From Cryptomeria japonica (lineage: Eukaryota; Streptophyta; Pinopsida; Cupressales; Cupressaceae): a stretch of 64,000 bases of DNA. The DNA lies in assembly GCF_030272615.1 (NCBI RefSeq), contig NC_081409.1:877803594-877867593 (forward strand), given 5' to 3'. The notes below the pieces were generated by a model, which did not search any database, was not told the origin of the DNA, and saw only the letters and a program-made list of their open reading frames with translations. Positions 1-10,880 of this stretch are shown piece by piece; within the stretch, counting starts at the first letter, position 1, and each line of letters begins with the position of its first letter. A program made the translations under genes and the position numbers.

Positions 1-714
1 TTTATTATTATTGTAAATGCATTGAGCTGACATCATGCATCGGATATTGATTTATTTGTAATTGATTTTATTGTAATATCTTTTAGTAAGCCGACCTATT
101 CAAATTGGTCTTAGGTTATGATATAAATGTAAGATCTCATTTGTGAGACAAACAAGTGAATGCAAAAAGGATTGCAATAAAAATATATGCAAAAATAAGC
201 AGAGATATACACGCAGACATCATTTGAAGGTTGAAGGAAGGATTTTGTGAAGGCAATCAGAACTAAACTGGTACCGAATCTAGCATATGAAGATGCTATT
301 TTGTGCAGTACATTATCATTGGATCTAACCATCCAATTATAGTCAGTGTGACTCTCATTTTGTGATTGAGCAGTGATCTCAAGGCACCTGGCCTTTCTAC
401 ATGTGCAGAATCCATATTGTACACACATACTATCTACAGTAGTATCATTTGATTGTGGGTAAGGCTTCCCACCATGGTTTTTCCCCTTACAGGGTTTCCA
501 CGTACAAATATTTGTGTTATGTTATGTGGATGTTATTGTCTTTCTATTTCATGCATTAATCTTTACCGGTACTGCAATTAACTGTTAAAACTATCTACTG
601 GCATAAAGTTTGGTTTACCGGTATTAAGCATTAAGTTTTGGTTAAGTTAATTTTGGCTGAATTTATTGGACAACTGATTCACCCCCCCCTCTCAGTTGTC
701 TCTTGGACCTAACA
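1..714 (+). mobile_element. Copia-type LTR, 3' part
   Basis: This is the downstream part of a Ty1/copia-type LTR whose start lies left of the window. It carries the block shared by the other copia LTRs here: CATGGTTTTT, then a GGGTTTCCAC motif near 472-502, then a C-rich ATTCACCCC tract followed by CTCAGTTG at about 677-698. It ends in CCTAACA at 714. The next bases match the gypsy-2 LTR family at 23140 and 52785, so this LTR was inserted into that LTR. The TSD cannot be checked because the left end is missing. No coding sequence is seen. Confidence 0.75.
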
Positions 715-1051
715 ACACGCACACCGATGATGAAGAATCGCAAGCTTCCCTATCTCACCAGAGTGAGTGAAGGAAAATCATCCCCTTACATCCCATACAC
801 TTACAAACATGAAACATGAATATAACCCATTCATGTATAAAGTAAATATGTCATTCCATGACAGTAATCCAATAAAAATTACATTAACATCCATAAGGAA
901 ATACTGCATGAAACATATACTGCAAATCAAATTAAAGCATATCACGATACCGCATAATTTCTAAGAAAAATACCACAATAATGTATGCACTAAAAAAGTC
1001 AGCAGAAGTCAAACATGAGTCTAAAAGTCTAATCGAGAAAGGGGTACTACA
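715..1051 (-). mobile_element. Gypsy-2 3' LTR, terminal part
   Basis: This is the outer segment of the antisense 3' LTR of gypsy-2. The stretch with CACCGATG, GAATCG and CCCTATCTCACC is repeated at about 23145-23220 and 52785-52846. The segment ends GGGGTACTACA at 1051, the same terminus as the solo LTR ending at 23472. Read antisense, the LTR therefore starts TGTAGTACCCC. The rest of this LTR lies left of the window, beyond the copia LTR. Confidence 0.8.
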
Positions 1052-1070
1052 TTCTCCCCCCCAAAAAAAC
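1052..1070 (-). promoter_or_regulatory. Gypsy-2 polypurine tract
   Basis: On the minus strand a G-rich run ending GGGGGGGAGAA directly abuts the LTR start TGTAGTACC. This is where the plus-strand primer of an LTR element belongs, and it fixes the orientation of gypsy-2 as antisense. Confidence 0.75.
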
Positions 1071-1089
1071 TAGGCTTACTCTTGGAAGC

Positions 1090-1257
1090 CTAAAACAGAT
1101 AAGAATAAAGCTCTTTCATCTTCGCTGCATCCTCCCATGTCACCGAGGTCTCATCATTTAGGTCCCATAGGACCTTTACCTAGTCAATGGTATGACCCCT
1201 AAGGGTCAAATCCCGACGCTGAACAATGCGCATGGGATCCATGGAAATTAAAAAACT
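1090..1257 (-). pseudogene. Gypsy-2 integrase C-terminal chromodomain fragment
   Basis: Read antisense, this gives the chromodomain-like tail of a chromovirus integrase: SMDPMRIVQRRDLTLRG, then VKVLWDLNDETSVTWEDAAK and KMKELYSYLF before a stop at 1092-1090. One in-frame stop lies between. The VKVLW...TWE pattern is typical of the C-terminus of Tekay/Del-like integrases. The upstream part of the same integrase is at 10881-12397, so element E splits the gene. About 150 bp farther on lie the polypurine tract and 3' LTR, as expected for the end of pol. Non-functional. Confidence 0.8.
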
Positions 1258-1563
1258 TGATTAGGGGTTTATTTATTGGTTTTCATTTTTTTAATCTCAT
1301 TTTCATGCTAATCAAGTTTCTTCTTGCGTGCTCTTTGGCTCTCCTCCCCCAATTTTGTTCTTGATCGTGTTGCCAATTTCTCCTTCCCATCGATTGACAT
1401 TGTTGAGGTGGGAGTTTATTGTTTTTTTTGGTTTTTCTTCTGTTTCTACTTGTTCCTTTTTGTTTCAATTCACCTTTTTCTTTTCTTCTAGGTTCGTCAT
1501 CGAAATTAGGGCACATCCAATTTTAAAATCAGATGCCCTAATTTCTTCCTCACTTTCATTCTA
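1258..1563. other. Leader of element E, no gene seen
   Basis: A pyrimidine-rich stretch (many CTTCT and TTTTC runs) lies between the insertion point and the first palindrome. The short open frames on both strands have no recognisable motif and probably reflect the base bias. No promoter is evident. Confidence 0.4.
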
Positions 1564-1879
1564 CACCTACATGTCAATTTTCAAACCCCGACATGTGAGG
1601 TGTTGATTTTTTTCCCTCCTCCTACATATCTGACTTTAAAGTCCAATATGTGGGAGACGTTCTTCCCTGCTAACAAGTTGGGTTTTAAAACCCAACGTGT
1701 TAGCATGTTAGTTTTGTTCCTCCTACATATCGGAGTTTAAAGTCCAATATGTAGGCCGGTTTTATCATATCGACATGTCGGGTTTTAAAACCCGACATGT
1801 TGACCATTGCTCTTCCCCCTACACATCGGATGTGCATATCTTTTTGCATGTTTGCCTTGCACATTGGACTTTAAAGTCT
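1564..1879. repeat. Palindrome array, left part (units about every 50 bp)
   Basis: Seven inverted-repeat units occur at 1564-1602, 1624-1651, 1669-1704, 1723-1754, 1773-1800, 1822-1834 and 1859-1879 (the last cut by a solo LTR). Most centre on TTTAAA or TTTTAAAA with arms such as ACATATCGGAC or ACATGTCGGG. The unit at 1773-1800 is a perfect 28-bp palindrome: ACATGTCGGGTTTT followed by its exact reverse complement. The unit at 1669-1704 is a 36-bp near-perfect palindrome. The unit at 1822-1834 has lost its centre. Spacing is 37-60 bp and the spacers are rich in CCTCC and TTCC. The array resumes at 4781. Confidence 0.85.
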
Positions 1880-4780
1880 TGTTAGACATAATACACCACT
1901 AAGAGGGGGTTTGAATCAGTGGTTCTTAAAAATTTTCCTTAACCTATCCTATGAGAGCATATCGGTTATTAGATCTAACTTAATGTAGACTTAGCGGTTA
2001 GTGGGGAGAGCAATACAAATGCAATCACACACAAAGTGACATCTCATAACACCAGTATGTACGAGGGAAACCCAAGATGAGAAAAACCTCAACTAGCAAT
2101 GATGCTGGAGTCTACTGCTCCAATCCAATATCACAATCAAAACTTTGTTACAATGATTAGGGCACCAACCCAAGGAACTACAACCCCTGATTTAGGGAAC
2201 CAACCCAAGGAACACCAACCCCTTACTAATTTATGGGCACAACCCAAATGAGCTATAACCCCGATACTGAGCTACAACTCAGTGATCTCAAAGATAACTT
2301 CAAATACAATATTCATAATATTGTTACAAGTGAATCTTGTAACCATCTCATATACCTTACTCTGTCGATGAGACACCTTCTCTAGCTACATCGGTTGACT
2401 CTTCTACTACTCTCATGTGTTGCTTCCTTGCCGGTAAACTCTAATGGTACACCTCTACTCTTCTTCTGCTCTACTGATCTCCTCCTTACTTCTTTGCTTT
2501 TCACTAGTACTACACTCTACCGGTTCTATGTTTGCCTTCTCTGCATCTTCCTTCACTTCTGCTCTACCAGTATGGACACTACTAGTTCTAAACTACCACC
2601 AGTTGAACACTTCAAACTGGTTCTCCCTCACACTCAGTCTCTTCTCAAATACTCATTGAGTACTTGACTTATTTTCTCTCACATGTAGAAGCAACACTTA
2701 ATCACTTCGCAACAACACTATTTTCTTCTATTCAACAACCTACTCTCTTATCCAGTAGGAAGCCTCTCTATTTTTGTCTTGCATATTTATAGACTATTTT
2801 TCTTGCCAAAATCCAATTCAAATCTTGGGCGGTTAGGGTTTCCTCATCAACCTCGAGGCAAACCAAATCCAATCAAATCTTGTTTGATCTGATCTCCCAA
2901 ACAACCAACTATACATCTCTGCCATTAACGCACCTTCCAATACACATCTTCTAATCTTAGTAATCACAACCTCATCTCTCAACCTGCCTCTATCAAAACA
3001 CCATTAATGTTTCTATTGTTTCCTTCTCGAGGTTTTCTCACAATCAAAACTTCTTGCTAAGATCTAGGTGCCAACAACTCCCTGATTTGTCTTTGTCGCT
3101 CATTCTTCCTTGAGCTGCACTCTTCTGATCTGATCCACAAATGATGGGAACTATATTAAATGTACAACAATAGAGACATCTATCTCTACACAACATGCCA
3201 CCGAACTCTACATGCTTGCCACCTCATCTCTTTTTGTCATCCACATCGACCAACTACCAACTTGGATTGATGTGTCAGTTTAGGAATCACCGACCAAATA
3301 CTCAACCGATTCTTCTCTTCTACTGGTTTACTAACCTTGTCGATATCTTACATTTTACCAGTTAACTCCTCATGTTTTCACTTTGTTGAACTATTGATGG
3401 AACACCTTAACTAGTCACCAAACATGTCTATCCATAGCATGCTCATTCTTATCAGGTGGGAGGTCTTTTGCATCTGCACCTTGTCCATATTACCAATGAA
3501 CTTGCATACCGGTAAACACTCTTGATGACATTAAATCATACACTTTCCAAAGACTCCATCTTCAATCAGACCATTCTTCCTCTATCTGCATCTGCTCAAC
3601 CATGCCTTCTCCCTGATCAACTCTGATCATATCTCAACCAGTTTGTCAAAGTGATAAACTCATCACTCTTCATCTATATTGGCATCTCAACATGCCTTCT
3701 CAGACAGTCTAGTGCATATCCCTGATTTCATGAACTTAAGGCCTTCTTTTGATTCACTAGTAGATTTGGTGTGAGCCTTTAAGAACCCTCCTTTGCCTCA
3801 TCTTCCTTATCTCACATGACTATGATGCACACCATGCATAAGATAAGTTTCACTTACCAATGGGAGTGAGTCCTTGTCATCTACACCTTGCAGTGCACTC
3901 ATGTGGCTTCCCTGTTATCTCAACCAGTTTGTCAAAGTGATAAACTCATCACTCTTCATCTATATTGGCATCTCAACATGCCTTCTCAGAAAATCCAATG
4001 CATATCCCTGATTTCATGAACTTAAGGCCTTCTTTTGATTCACTGGTAGATTCAGTTGGAGCCTTTAAGCACCCTCCTTTATCTCATCTTCTTTATCTCA
4101 CATGACTATGATGCACACCATGCATAATAGGAGATAAGTTCCACTTATCGGTGGGAGTGAGTCCTTGTCATCTACACCTTGTAGTGCACTCGTGTGGCTT
4201 CCCTATTTGTGTACCAAACCTTCAAATAGGCACATGTGATCCGATGTGGGCACATTCACTATCAGTCATTGCTTCTCATGATGAGTTCATCTTCATCTGA
4301 TGGGATTCATGTTGTTCTATAGCCTTATAGTATATCAATGACCTATTCATCCTTCTCCTCATGTGTTGATGTGATTTAGGTATCATTCTGCCTCTTCGTC
4401 ACAAACAACTCAAGAACCTTGCTCATCTTGCTTGTACACTGGTCATGAGATTTTTTGGTTGGCAGCTACTCCCTTGGTTGAACTGTCTTCCCAATGTCAA
4501 CACATCACTTACCAATTGACATGTTTTCCTTACTGGTGATGCACTATACTGGTAGCCTACTCATTTTATCCTCACAAGTTAGGCACTAACTTGTGTACCA
4601 GTGACTACAGTGATCATTTCTCTAAGTGGCATGCTCTTTATTACCTTACTAGTTTCTGCAACAGAAGGTGATATCAAGGATATCTCATCTTGTACTCCTC
4701 CATGATAGTGTTGCACATACATCTCTCATATCGATAGTCATCCAATACCGGCTGACATCAATGACAACCCAATGCCAACA
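1880..4780 (-). mobile_element. Solo copia LTR, antisense, 2.9 kb
   Basis: Read antisense it starts TGTTGGCATTG and ends ...TGTCTAACA. It carries the C-rich TTCAAACCCCCTCTTAG motif (about 1896-1913) and the GGGTTTCC block (about 2070) shared by copia LTRs in this window. Flanks are AGTCT (1875-1879) and AGTCC (4781-4785), a TSD with one transition. No internal domain or second LTR is present, so it is a solo LTR left by recombination. It sits inside one palindrome unit of the element E array. No ORF in it has a recognisable domain. Confidence 0.85.
3631..4207. repeat. Tandem duplication of about 288 bp inside the solo LTR
   Basis: Copy 1 (3631-3916) and copy 2 (3917-4207) both run from ATCTCAACCAGTTTGTCAAA to GTGGCTTCCCT. 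They are highly similar, with scattered substitutions and a few small indels, including a short gain in copy 2 near 4125-4130. The junction is head-to-tail. Confidence 0.9.
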
Positions 4781-4888
4781 AGTCCGATGTGTGAATATCT
4801 TTCCTCCAACTTGCACATCGGACTTTAAAGTTTGATATGAAAGGAAGACATTTTACCCCTGCACATCGGACTTTAAATTCCAATGTGC
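4781..4888. repeat. Palindrome array, right part
   Basis: This continues the array interrupted at 1880. The half unit CCGATGTGTG completes the unit begun at 1859. Further units are at 4814-4839 (CACATCGGACTTTAAAG core) and 4861-4888 (GCACATCGGACTTTAAATTC core). With the solo LTR removed, spacing across the junction is again about 50 bp. Confidence 0.85.
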
Positions 4889-4981
4889 AAATTTTAATTC
4901 CTAATGGGCAAGTCTGACTTTTTTCCTCGACCTACCAGTTTTTGATAGTTTTATTCCCAAGTCCATTTTAGCTCTGAATTC

Positions 4982-7393
4982 TTGGTCCATTTGATAAAAT
5001 TTGGTTTTCTGATGATGATGATTGTCAAAAACCTAATCCTCGGTGTTGGATGGAGTACTTTGCAAATTTCAAAGCCCCCTCAAGACAAATTAGAGCCTTC
5101 CTCAAGTCAATTGGAATCCTCACCAAACAAACCATCAACAAAAAAGGATGAAGTACAAGTATGATAAATACTTGAATATGTATCTAGAAAGAACAGTTGA
5201 CTCCAATATCAAGGAGATAAAGGATACAAAAATTGGTCATGTGAGTATGCAGGAGTTCATTGATTGAGTTGAGAAAGCTCCTTCACACTTGTCAAACTTG
5301 ATCAAATCAGAACTGCACAAATATGCTTCCTTCTCAGTAGAAGCTCATGATCTAGACTTTGTACTTGTAGTGGCAGATCATTTTGATCCAAATACAAGAT
5401 AAGTAAAAGATGTTGACTAGAATGTGGTTATGACATTAGATAGTATTTTCTTCAACAGTGTATTCAAGGGCTCTCTAGTTGAGGAAGTAGCTAATATTAG
5501 TCAGGAAAGTGCTCAAGAATATTTTGAGAAAAATGATGCAAAGTGTAAGAAAATAATCAATACAGTTTTTCTCTCTACTGCTAGAAATTCCACCACTTCA
5601 AGATGGCCAAAGTATTTTCATAGAAGTGACTTCAATTAGGAATGTAATGATATGGTTACCATGTTGGCATGAGTAAAAGGCCTAAAAGATTCCCACTATT
5701 TTCAAAACTGGATGTGTTACTATATGAATATAATCAAGAAAGGAGCCGCCAAGATAGATTGGTGTGAGCATATCACTGATGCACTTTGTGCACAATTGAA
5801 AGAGGTCAAAGTAACACTGAAATTATACATGACCTCATATGTTGTATATGCAGCCACCTCCATGAGGCAATATCTAGGTCTATCTACAAAGGGTGACAGG
5901 AGGTTAGTGCCTGGTTAGAATTATTATGATCAGCTCACAATCAATAATCAAGGATGTCATTTCAGAAGGGTTAATGACACATTCTTTTTTGTATGATAAT
6001 GTATGTTTGATAAAGACTTACAGAAGAAGAGACTATCAGAGGCAGGATATAGTAATATTTCTCATTTTGGACATTTCTTTCTCCAGTTACCTACATTCAC
6101 TTACATCCATATAGGATGTTTCATAGGAGAACCTTCTATTTTACCAAGATATCCATCTGATAAAATTATACTCATGGAGTTATGTCGGCAATTGATTTAT
6201 GTACATGAAAAGAAGTCACAACCTCATAAGACTGACTTAAAGTTCCTAGAATCCATTGGACGATATTTAGTTATGACCAATCCCAAAGCTAAGAATGTGG
6301 AAGAAGAAATGCAATGGAATACTATGAGGAGATTCAAAACTCAAAATAATTTTGATTTCATGGCATGAAAAATAAACTCAAAAGAAATTACACTCATGTA
6401 TTTAGGTTTGAAAATGTATGGGCTAATTGTTAGGATGAAGAGGATGTAAGTAAAATGGATTTTAGTCACCTTACATTGGAGCAGATTGAAAATCTAGATT
6501 TGGCCAAAATCCTGATGACTATGGAGGATACTAATGACATAGTAGACCTAGACTATTTTGAATGAAAGATTGTCAATTCTCCACTACCACCTATTCAATG
6601 GTCGAAAAAGGAGAGTAAATCCATTACTCAAAGAATTTCTCCTATTTTGGCCAATACTGATGCATGGTTATTAAAGAAGAAGATTAGAATGAAGCAACTC
6701 CCTGTCAATTCTGGTGATGATGACAACAATGACGGTCCAGTTGGTAAAATAGTTACAATGGAAGCAAGGACCAAAATCTGAGCATATCTATAAACAACAC
6801 CATTGATCCCTTCAACACAATCTAAGGGAAAAGGGCCTAAAATTAAATTCACAATCAAAGGGTCTAAGAAAGGTGAATCTTCTTTAGCAGTGCAAGAGAC
6901 ACCAACAAAGGAGCTAGAGCAGAAATTTATCAAAGAAACTGAGAAAGAAAAAAGAACCAAAAGAAGGGGAAATTCCTCATCAAGAGGAAGTATAGGTTGA
7001 AGAACTAGTTCATCAAGGAGAGAGCAATATTGCCACCATCTCATAGGTATCAACTCATACAGAGGTTATTAATCATTCTATTGAATCTGAGTTAGATCAA
7101 GAAGATGAGGAATATGATGATGAAGAGTTGAATATTGAAATACCAGAATCAGAGAGTGCTCAACAATATTTCACATTGTCTAATTTTTCTAGTTTGGATG
7201 ATATTCCTTCATCCACTATTGACTCCTCAATTTTGGATTTTACTGAAGCTATGAAGAAAGCATTTGTAGAACAATGGATGGTTTCTTTACCTTCCACAAC
7301 AATCATAGCTGAAGTTCCACCCCATGTGAGTACTGTGATTACCACTATTGTACCATCCACTCTTCCATCTATAGTTGTTACAAAGGAGACATT
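4982..7393 (+). pseudogene. Element E unrecognised ORF, 5' part
   Basis: This is the first part of a long decayed ORF with frameshifts and many stops. Readable pieces lie at 4982-5164, 5424-5639, 5712-5918, 6003-6368, 6803-7000 and 7128-7393. The N-terminal half looks globular: a DLDFVLVVADHF segment, then VMTLDSIFFNSVF, then helix-rich stretches up to about 6368. The middle (about 6800-7130) is Lys/Glu-rich, followed by an acidic and Ser/Thr-rich stretch. I recognise no enzymatic domain or zinc finger. The pattern of a charged segment before a 'TLDSI..SVF' helix recalls uncharacterised plant-transposon-associated proteins, but this is only a resemblance. The reading continues in frame across the solo LTR at 7394-8673, so one protein was originally encoded. 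Confidence 0.6.
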
Positions 7394-8673
7394 TGTTAGG
7401 ATAACCAATGAACAATTGAGAGGGGGGGGGTGAATCAGTTGTTAATATATTATAACATTTAATCCACAATATAACTTCAAAATGGAGCACATAAATATTC
7501 AAATACCGACAAAGCAGAAACAAATGTTGGTAAACATAGATATCAATATACAATGTAACTTAAAAATTAAACAGATAATCAATGTAAAGCAACCATACCA
7601 CATAACACCATGAATTGTACGTGGAAAACCCGGAAAGGGAAAAACCACAATGGGAAGCCTACCCATAGTCAGATGATACTTCTACAGAAAGTATGTGATA
7701 CAATGAGGGACATGCACATACAGGAAGACACACTTCCTAGAGCGTACTGCTCATTACAAAAGAGTCTCACTGACTATAGAGGTTAAAACCACCTCAAGAT
7801 AAATGGACAACAATCCAATTGAGTGAACTGTTAGAGATAGCATCTACCATGCTTGATTATAGACCCGGTTAAGCTCAATACCGAAGGCCTTTGACCTCTT
7901 CCTTAATCCCAATTCGATCCTCAATGATCGACCTAATCCTCTACCTAAATGATATCAAAATATTAGCAAATTACATTTCCTTTTTTTTGTCTTTTTTTCT
8001 ACAATGAGATCTTACATCATTGATACAAACCCTAAGGCTTAAACCAATTAGGTCGACCACCTAAAATATATTACAATAAGAACATGTAATTCCATATTAA
8101 AATGATATGCCATGTCGGCTTAAGACCAAAAAAATAATCACAAATCCATAAATCATCCTGAAACATCTCACTGATGTGTAGAGTACACGTTATCATGATA
8201 TCGATCCATAACCTAGATAGGCACCAGACCTATTATGGGTCCACCACGCTAAAGCAATATATTCAAGTAGTTGAAACACGATCAAAGAACATCTTCAACA
8301 TCCTGAAATCCATCTAGAAGCCACATCAACATCACTTATGCATCCTGTCACGATTCCTCAGTGAAAGCTCTACCGATAAAGCCTTAAACCAATTTTAGTA
8401 AGGGTTTACAAGAGTGTATGATAGCATCCAGTTACCAAGCCAATACCAACTAACCAAAACATGCTCTAGAAGTATGTATCACATGTAACCAGTCATATTC
8501 CATAGATCCAAACATACCAGAAGTGTCCAACAAATAATCTATTTGGTCAGTAACCCTAAATCTTCTACCGGTAACCAAAACCTATCTGTTGGTAACCATC
8601 CATAACAACTAGTGTTGACATAAATGAAAAAAAATCAATGCAACATATAATCAATTCATCCATAATGCCAACA
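7394..8673 (-). mobile_element. Solo copia LTR, antisense, 1.28 kb
   Basis: Antisense it begins TGTTGGCATTATGG and ends ...CCTAACA. The C-rich block appears as a G9 run at about 7422-7430, and the GGTTTTTCCC block at about 7635-7650. Flanks are ACATT (7389-7393) and ACATC (8674-8678), a TSD with one transition. Deleting the LTR plus one TSD copy rejoins the element E ORF in frame (VVTKET followed by IETIIATS). Confidence 0.88.
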
Positions 8674-9988
8674 ACATCAATAGAAACTATTATTGCTACA
8701 TCAACCGGCATATCACTGGATGCCTTAGCCTTGATACCAATGGTTGCATCTACAATTGCTACAATTTCAAGTCAGAATGCTCCTTGAATACCGATTGATA
8801 CTCAGCATGAGGACACAACTCCATTCACTAACCCATAATTACCACCATGGATGGATGTAGTAGCACCCAAAAGAAAGAAACAGGTGATTTCACCAGATGA
8901 ATTTGATTTTGAACAATTGGCTCTTCCCAAATCCAAAGGTACTAAAAAGCCAAAGACTATTTCTTGGGTACTAGTGGATCCGACTACTAAAAGGAAATAT
9001 GTTGAGGTTATGGTGCCCTCTTCAGATAAGAATAAGGATAATATGCAACTTGAGGATTATACTATGCAGACTATGGAGCTTGGAGTGGAAATGCATGAAA
9101 GTGTCAAGTTGGATTCCCAAACTGCTTTTAATTCTTTGGTGTGAAGATTTGATCAAGAAAGAGATGAAAATAATGAATTAAAGAAAAAATGTGAGCAGTT
9201 AACTAGTGTGCTTCTCAAAGTCACACAATCTTCCCATGAAATCTATACAATTGTTTCCTCAATGGATACTAAATCTCTCAAAAAGGTTGAATATGTGGGC
9301 ATCAAGGGTCGAGTAGTGGATTGCTTGATTGAAATTAGAAAGTTCTCATCTTCTAAATTCAACAATTAAGTTGTTGGCTGATTTTGAAGTTATTCAAAGT
9401 CAAATGCAAGGTATTAAAACTTCTTTATGTCAATACATAGAAGATATTTAAAGAAGTGCGACTCTTTGAAATAAAATGGAGGATTTCAAAATTGACTTCC
9501 TTGTGGAGAATAAGGTAATTCCAACCAGAGAGAAATATATCCAAATCATGTCATTATTGTCTCACAAGAAAGAAACAATAAGGCTAATGATTATTGAGCT
9601 GAATCAAGGAAAGAAGAAAGGTGATGATGAAATCGATCTTATTTCAGCCAGAATTGCTGACATTCCTTGTTACTTATATGATGATAATCAAAACCTTGTG
9701 ACCAGTGACACCATCATACAAGAATTTATTTCCCTAATGGATCACTCTACAAAATAGGATTTCTCATTGAATGCATTTGATAAATTGCTGGAAATACAAG
9801 TCAGTTTTGAGCTCCTTGCATCGATGTTGAAAGATGGGAAAAAGAAATACATAAAGGTTGAAGATGCAGTTTCCTGTGTTCGCATCATCACCGACTCTAC
9901 CCCAATACCAGAAAAAGCCAAGATGGAAGCCATCCTATTCAAGTTCAAGGTTTTTCAAAAATCCAATAAGGAGGAGAAAGATGAATAA
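8674..9988 (+). pseudogene. Element E unrecognised ORF, 3' part
   Basis: This continues the ORF at 4982-7393. It opens with a Thr/Ile/Ala-rich linker. A basic segment (PKRKKQV, then LPKSKGTKKPKT) follows at about 8865-8960, then the VDPTTKRKYVEVMVP segment, then helical Lys/Glu-rich stretches at 9476-9757 and 9767-9988. The last piece ends in EEKDE and a stop at 9986-9988. The helical C-terminus could form a coiled coil. There is no catalytic motif. The basic segment could be a nuclear-localisation signal or nucleic-acid contact; this is inference. Broken by stops near 9144, 9370 and 9755 and by frame changes. Confidence 0.55.
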
Positions 9989-10880
9989 AGTGTCCCTTTT
10001 TGACATTTTCTTTTCATGTAGTTGCATTGTTAGATGTTGTAAGTTTTCTCGCAGCTACATATTTTCTATCTATTGTAATTGTAGTCAAGTGGGACTGTGC
10101 AGTTGAATTATTAAATTGTGCCCAGATTTTTCTCCACTCTTTTCCTATATAAGGAGGACCCTTATTTGTAAATATTTATCTTTTTTTTTATGCTAAGAAA
10201 GACTCTATCAAATTTTTGCCTCAACTAAGACTGAGCTTTTTGTTGTGGAGATTCAATCAAGCAAATAAATAAAGCAATTCTATTTGATCTCAAACTTTGT
10301 GTTGTGTCAAAGATTGTTTATATGAGTTAATATTCCTATGTTCATTGCTCATATATGTTCTTTAATTCCTTAGTATTGGTGATAATATTTATGTGAATAA
10401 GAGAGCTCTCTAATTATGGGAGTAGACTTTGTGGTCTTTGCATATTTAGGAAATTTTTTGATGTTAAGTGATTAGTGGTAGGCTTTGTATTGCTGCTATT
10501 ACTTGTAGTTTTAAGGATTGGCAAAGTACACTTGAAGACTTTGAGCTGCAAGTTGGATTTCTTACCATTTGTGATAATTAACTTAGTTAGAATTACATTC
10601 AAGAAAGACTTCATGCTTCTTGATTGTAAGTTTTGGTATAGTTTGTTGGATTAGTTTGTTCATTTCTTTAAGTATCAAAAGTGATAGAGAATTGTAACAA
10701 AGTGGAGGGAAAATACATAGACTGAAAAAATAGAGTTAGATGCTCGAAACTTACCCACAAATTTTAGTTTCTTGTTAATTAGAGAAGAAATTTAAAGGGA
10801 ACCTCTCCTTGATGAGAGGAGAGATTAATTTCTCAACATAGCTATGTGTGAAACATATATTTTATCATTGGTATGCTAGT
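9969..10880 (+). promoter_or_regulatory. Element E tail: purine tract and possible LTR with TATA box
   Basis: A purine-rich run (about 9969-9982, AGGAGGAGAAAG) ends the ORF. TGTCCC follows at 9991. A TATA-like CTATATAAGG lies at 10145-10154, followed by a T-rich stretch. This order resembles a polypurine tract plus 3' LTR. I found no matching 5' copy near 1258, so the LTR reading is tentative. The rest, to 10880, is AT-rich with no gene. The terminus ...TGGTATGCTAGTG is adjacent to the A-run where gypsy-2 resumes. Confidence 0.4.

Larger units (their letters stand above)
1258..10880 (+). mobile_element. Element E: unclassified insertion in gypsy-2 integrase
   Basis: Sequence between about 1258 and 10880 separates two parts of the gypsy-2 integrase. 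After removing two solo copia LTRs, what remains is about 5.4 kb: an untranslated leader with a palindrome array, a long decayed + strand ORF (about 4982-9988), a purine-rich tract, and a tail with a TATA-like site. No RT, integrase, transposase or helicase is recognisable, so it looks non-autonomous. The exact ends are uncertain. Runs of A at both junctions (about 1249-1256 and 10882-10888) could hide a TSD. I could not show an LTR pair or terminal inverted repeats. Confidence 0.5.

Noticed and set aside
660-700. C-rich runs as G-quadruplex elements
   Set aside because: They are single C tracts rather than four spaced tracts, and are better explained as the shared copia LTR end motif.
1328-1606. 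Open frame rich in Phe, Ser and Leu
   Set aside because: Arises from T/C-rich sequence in the leader and overlaps the palindrome array.
1564-1879. Regularly spaced palindromic repeats resembling a CRISPR array
   Set aside because: Repeats are not identical, each unit is a full palindrome, spacers are alike and pyrimidine-rich, no cas genes exist, and the context is a plant retrotransposon.
6628-7053. Minus-strand frame of 141 residues
   Set aside because: It overlaps the Lys/Glu-rich part of the element E ORF and is a composition shadow with no motif.
10868-10880. TATGCTAGTG end of element E as a CACTA transposon terminus
   Set aside because: The other end (TTGATTAGGGG near 1258) has no matching inverted repeat and no 3-bp TSD is evident.
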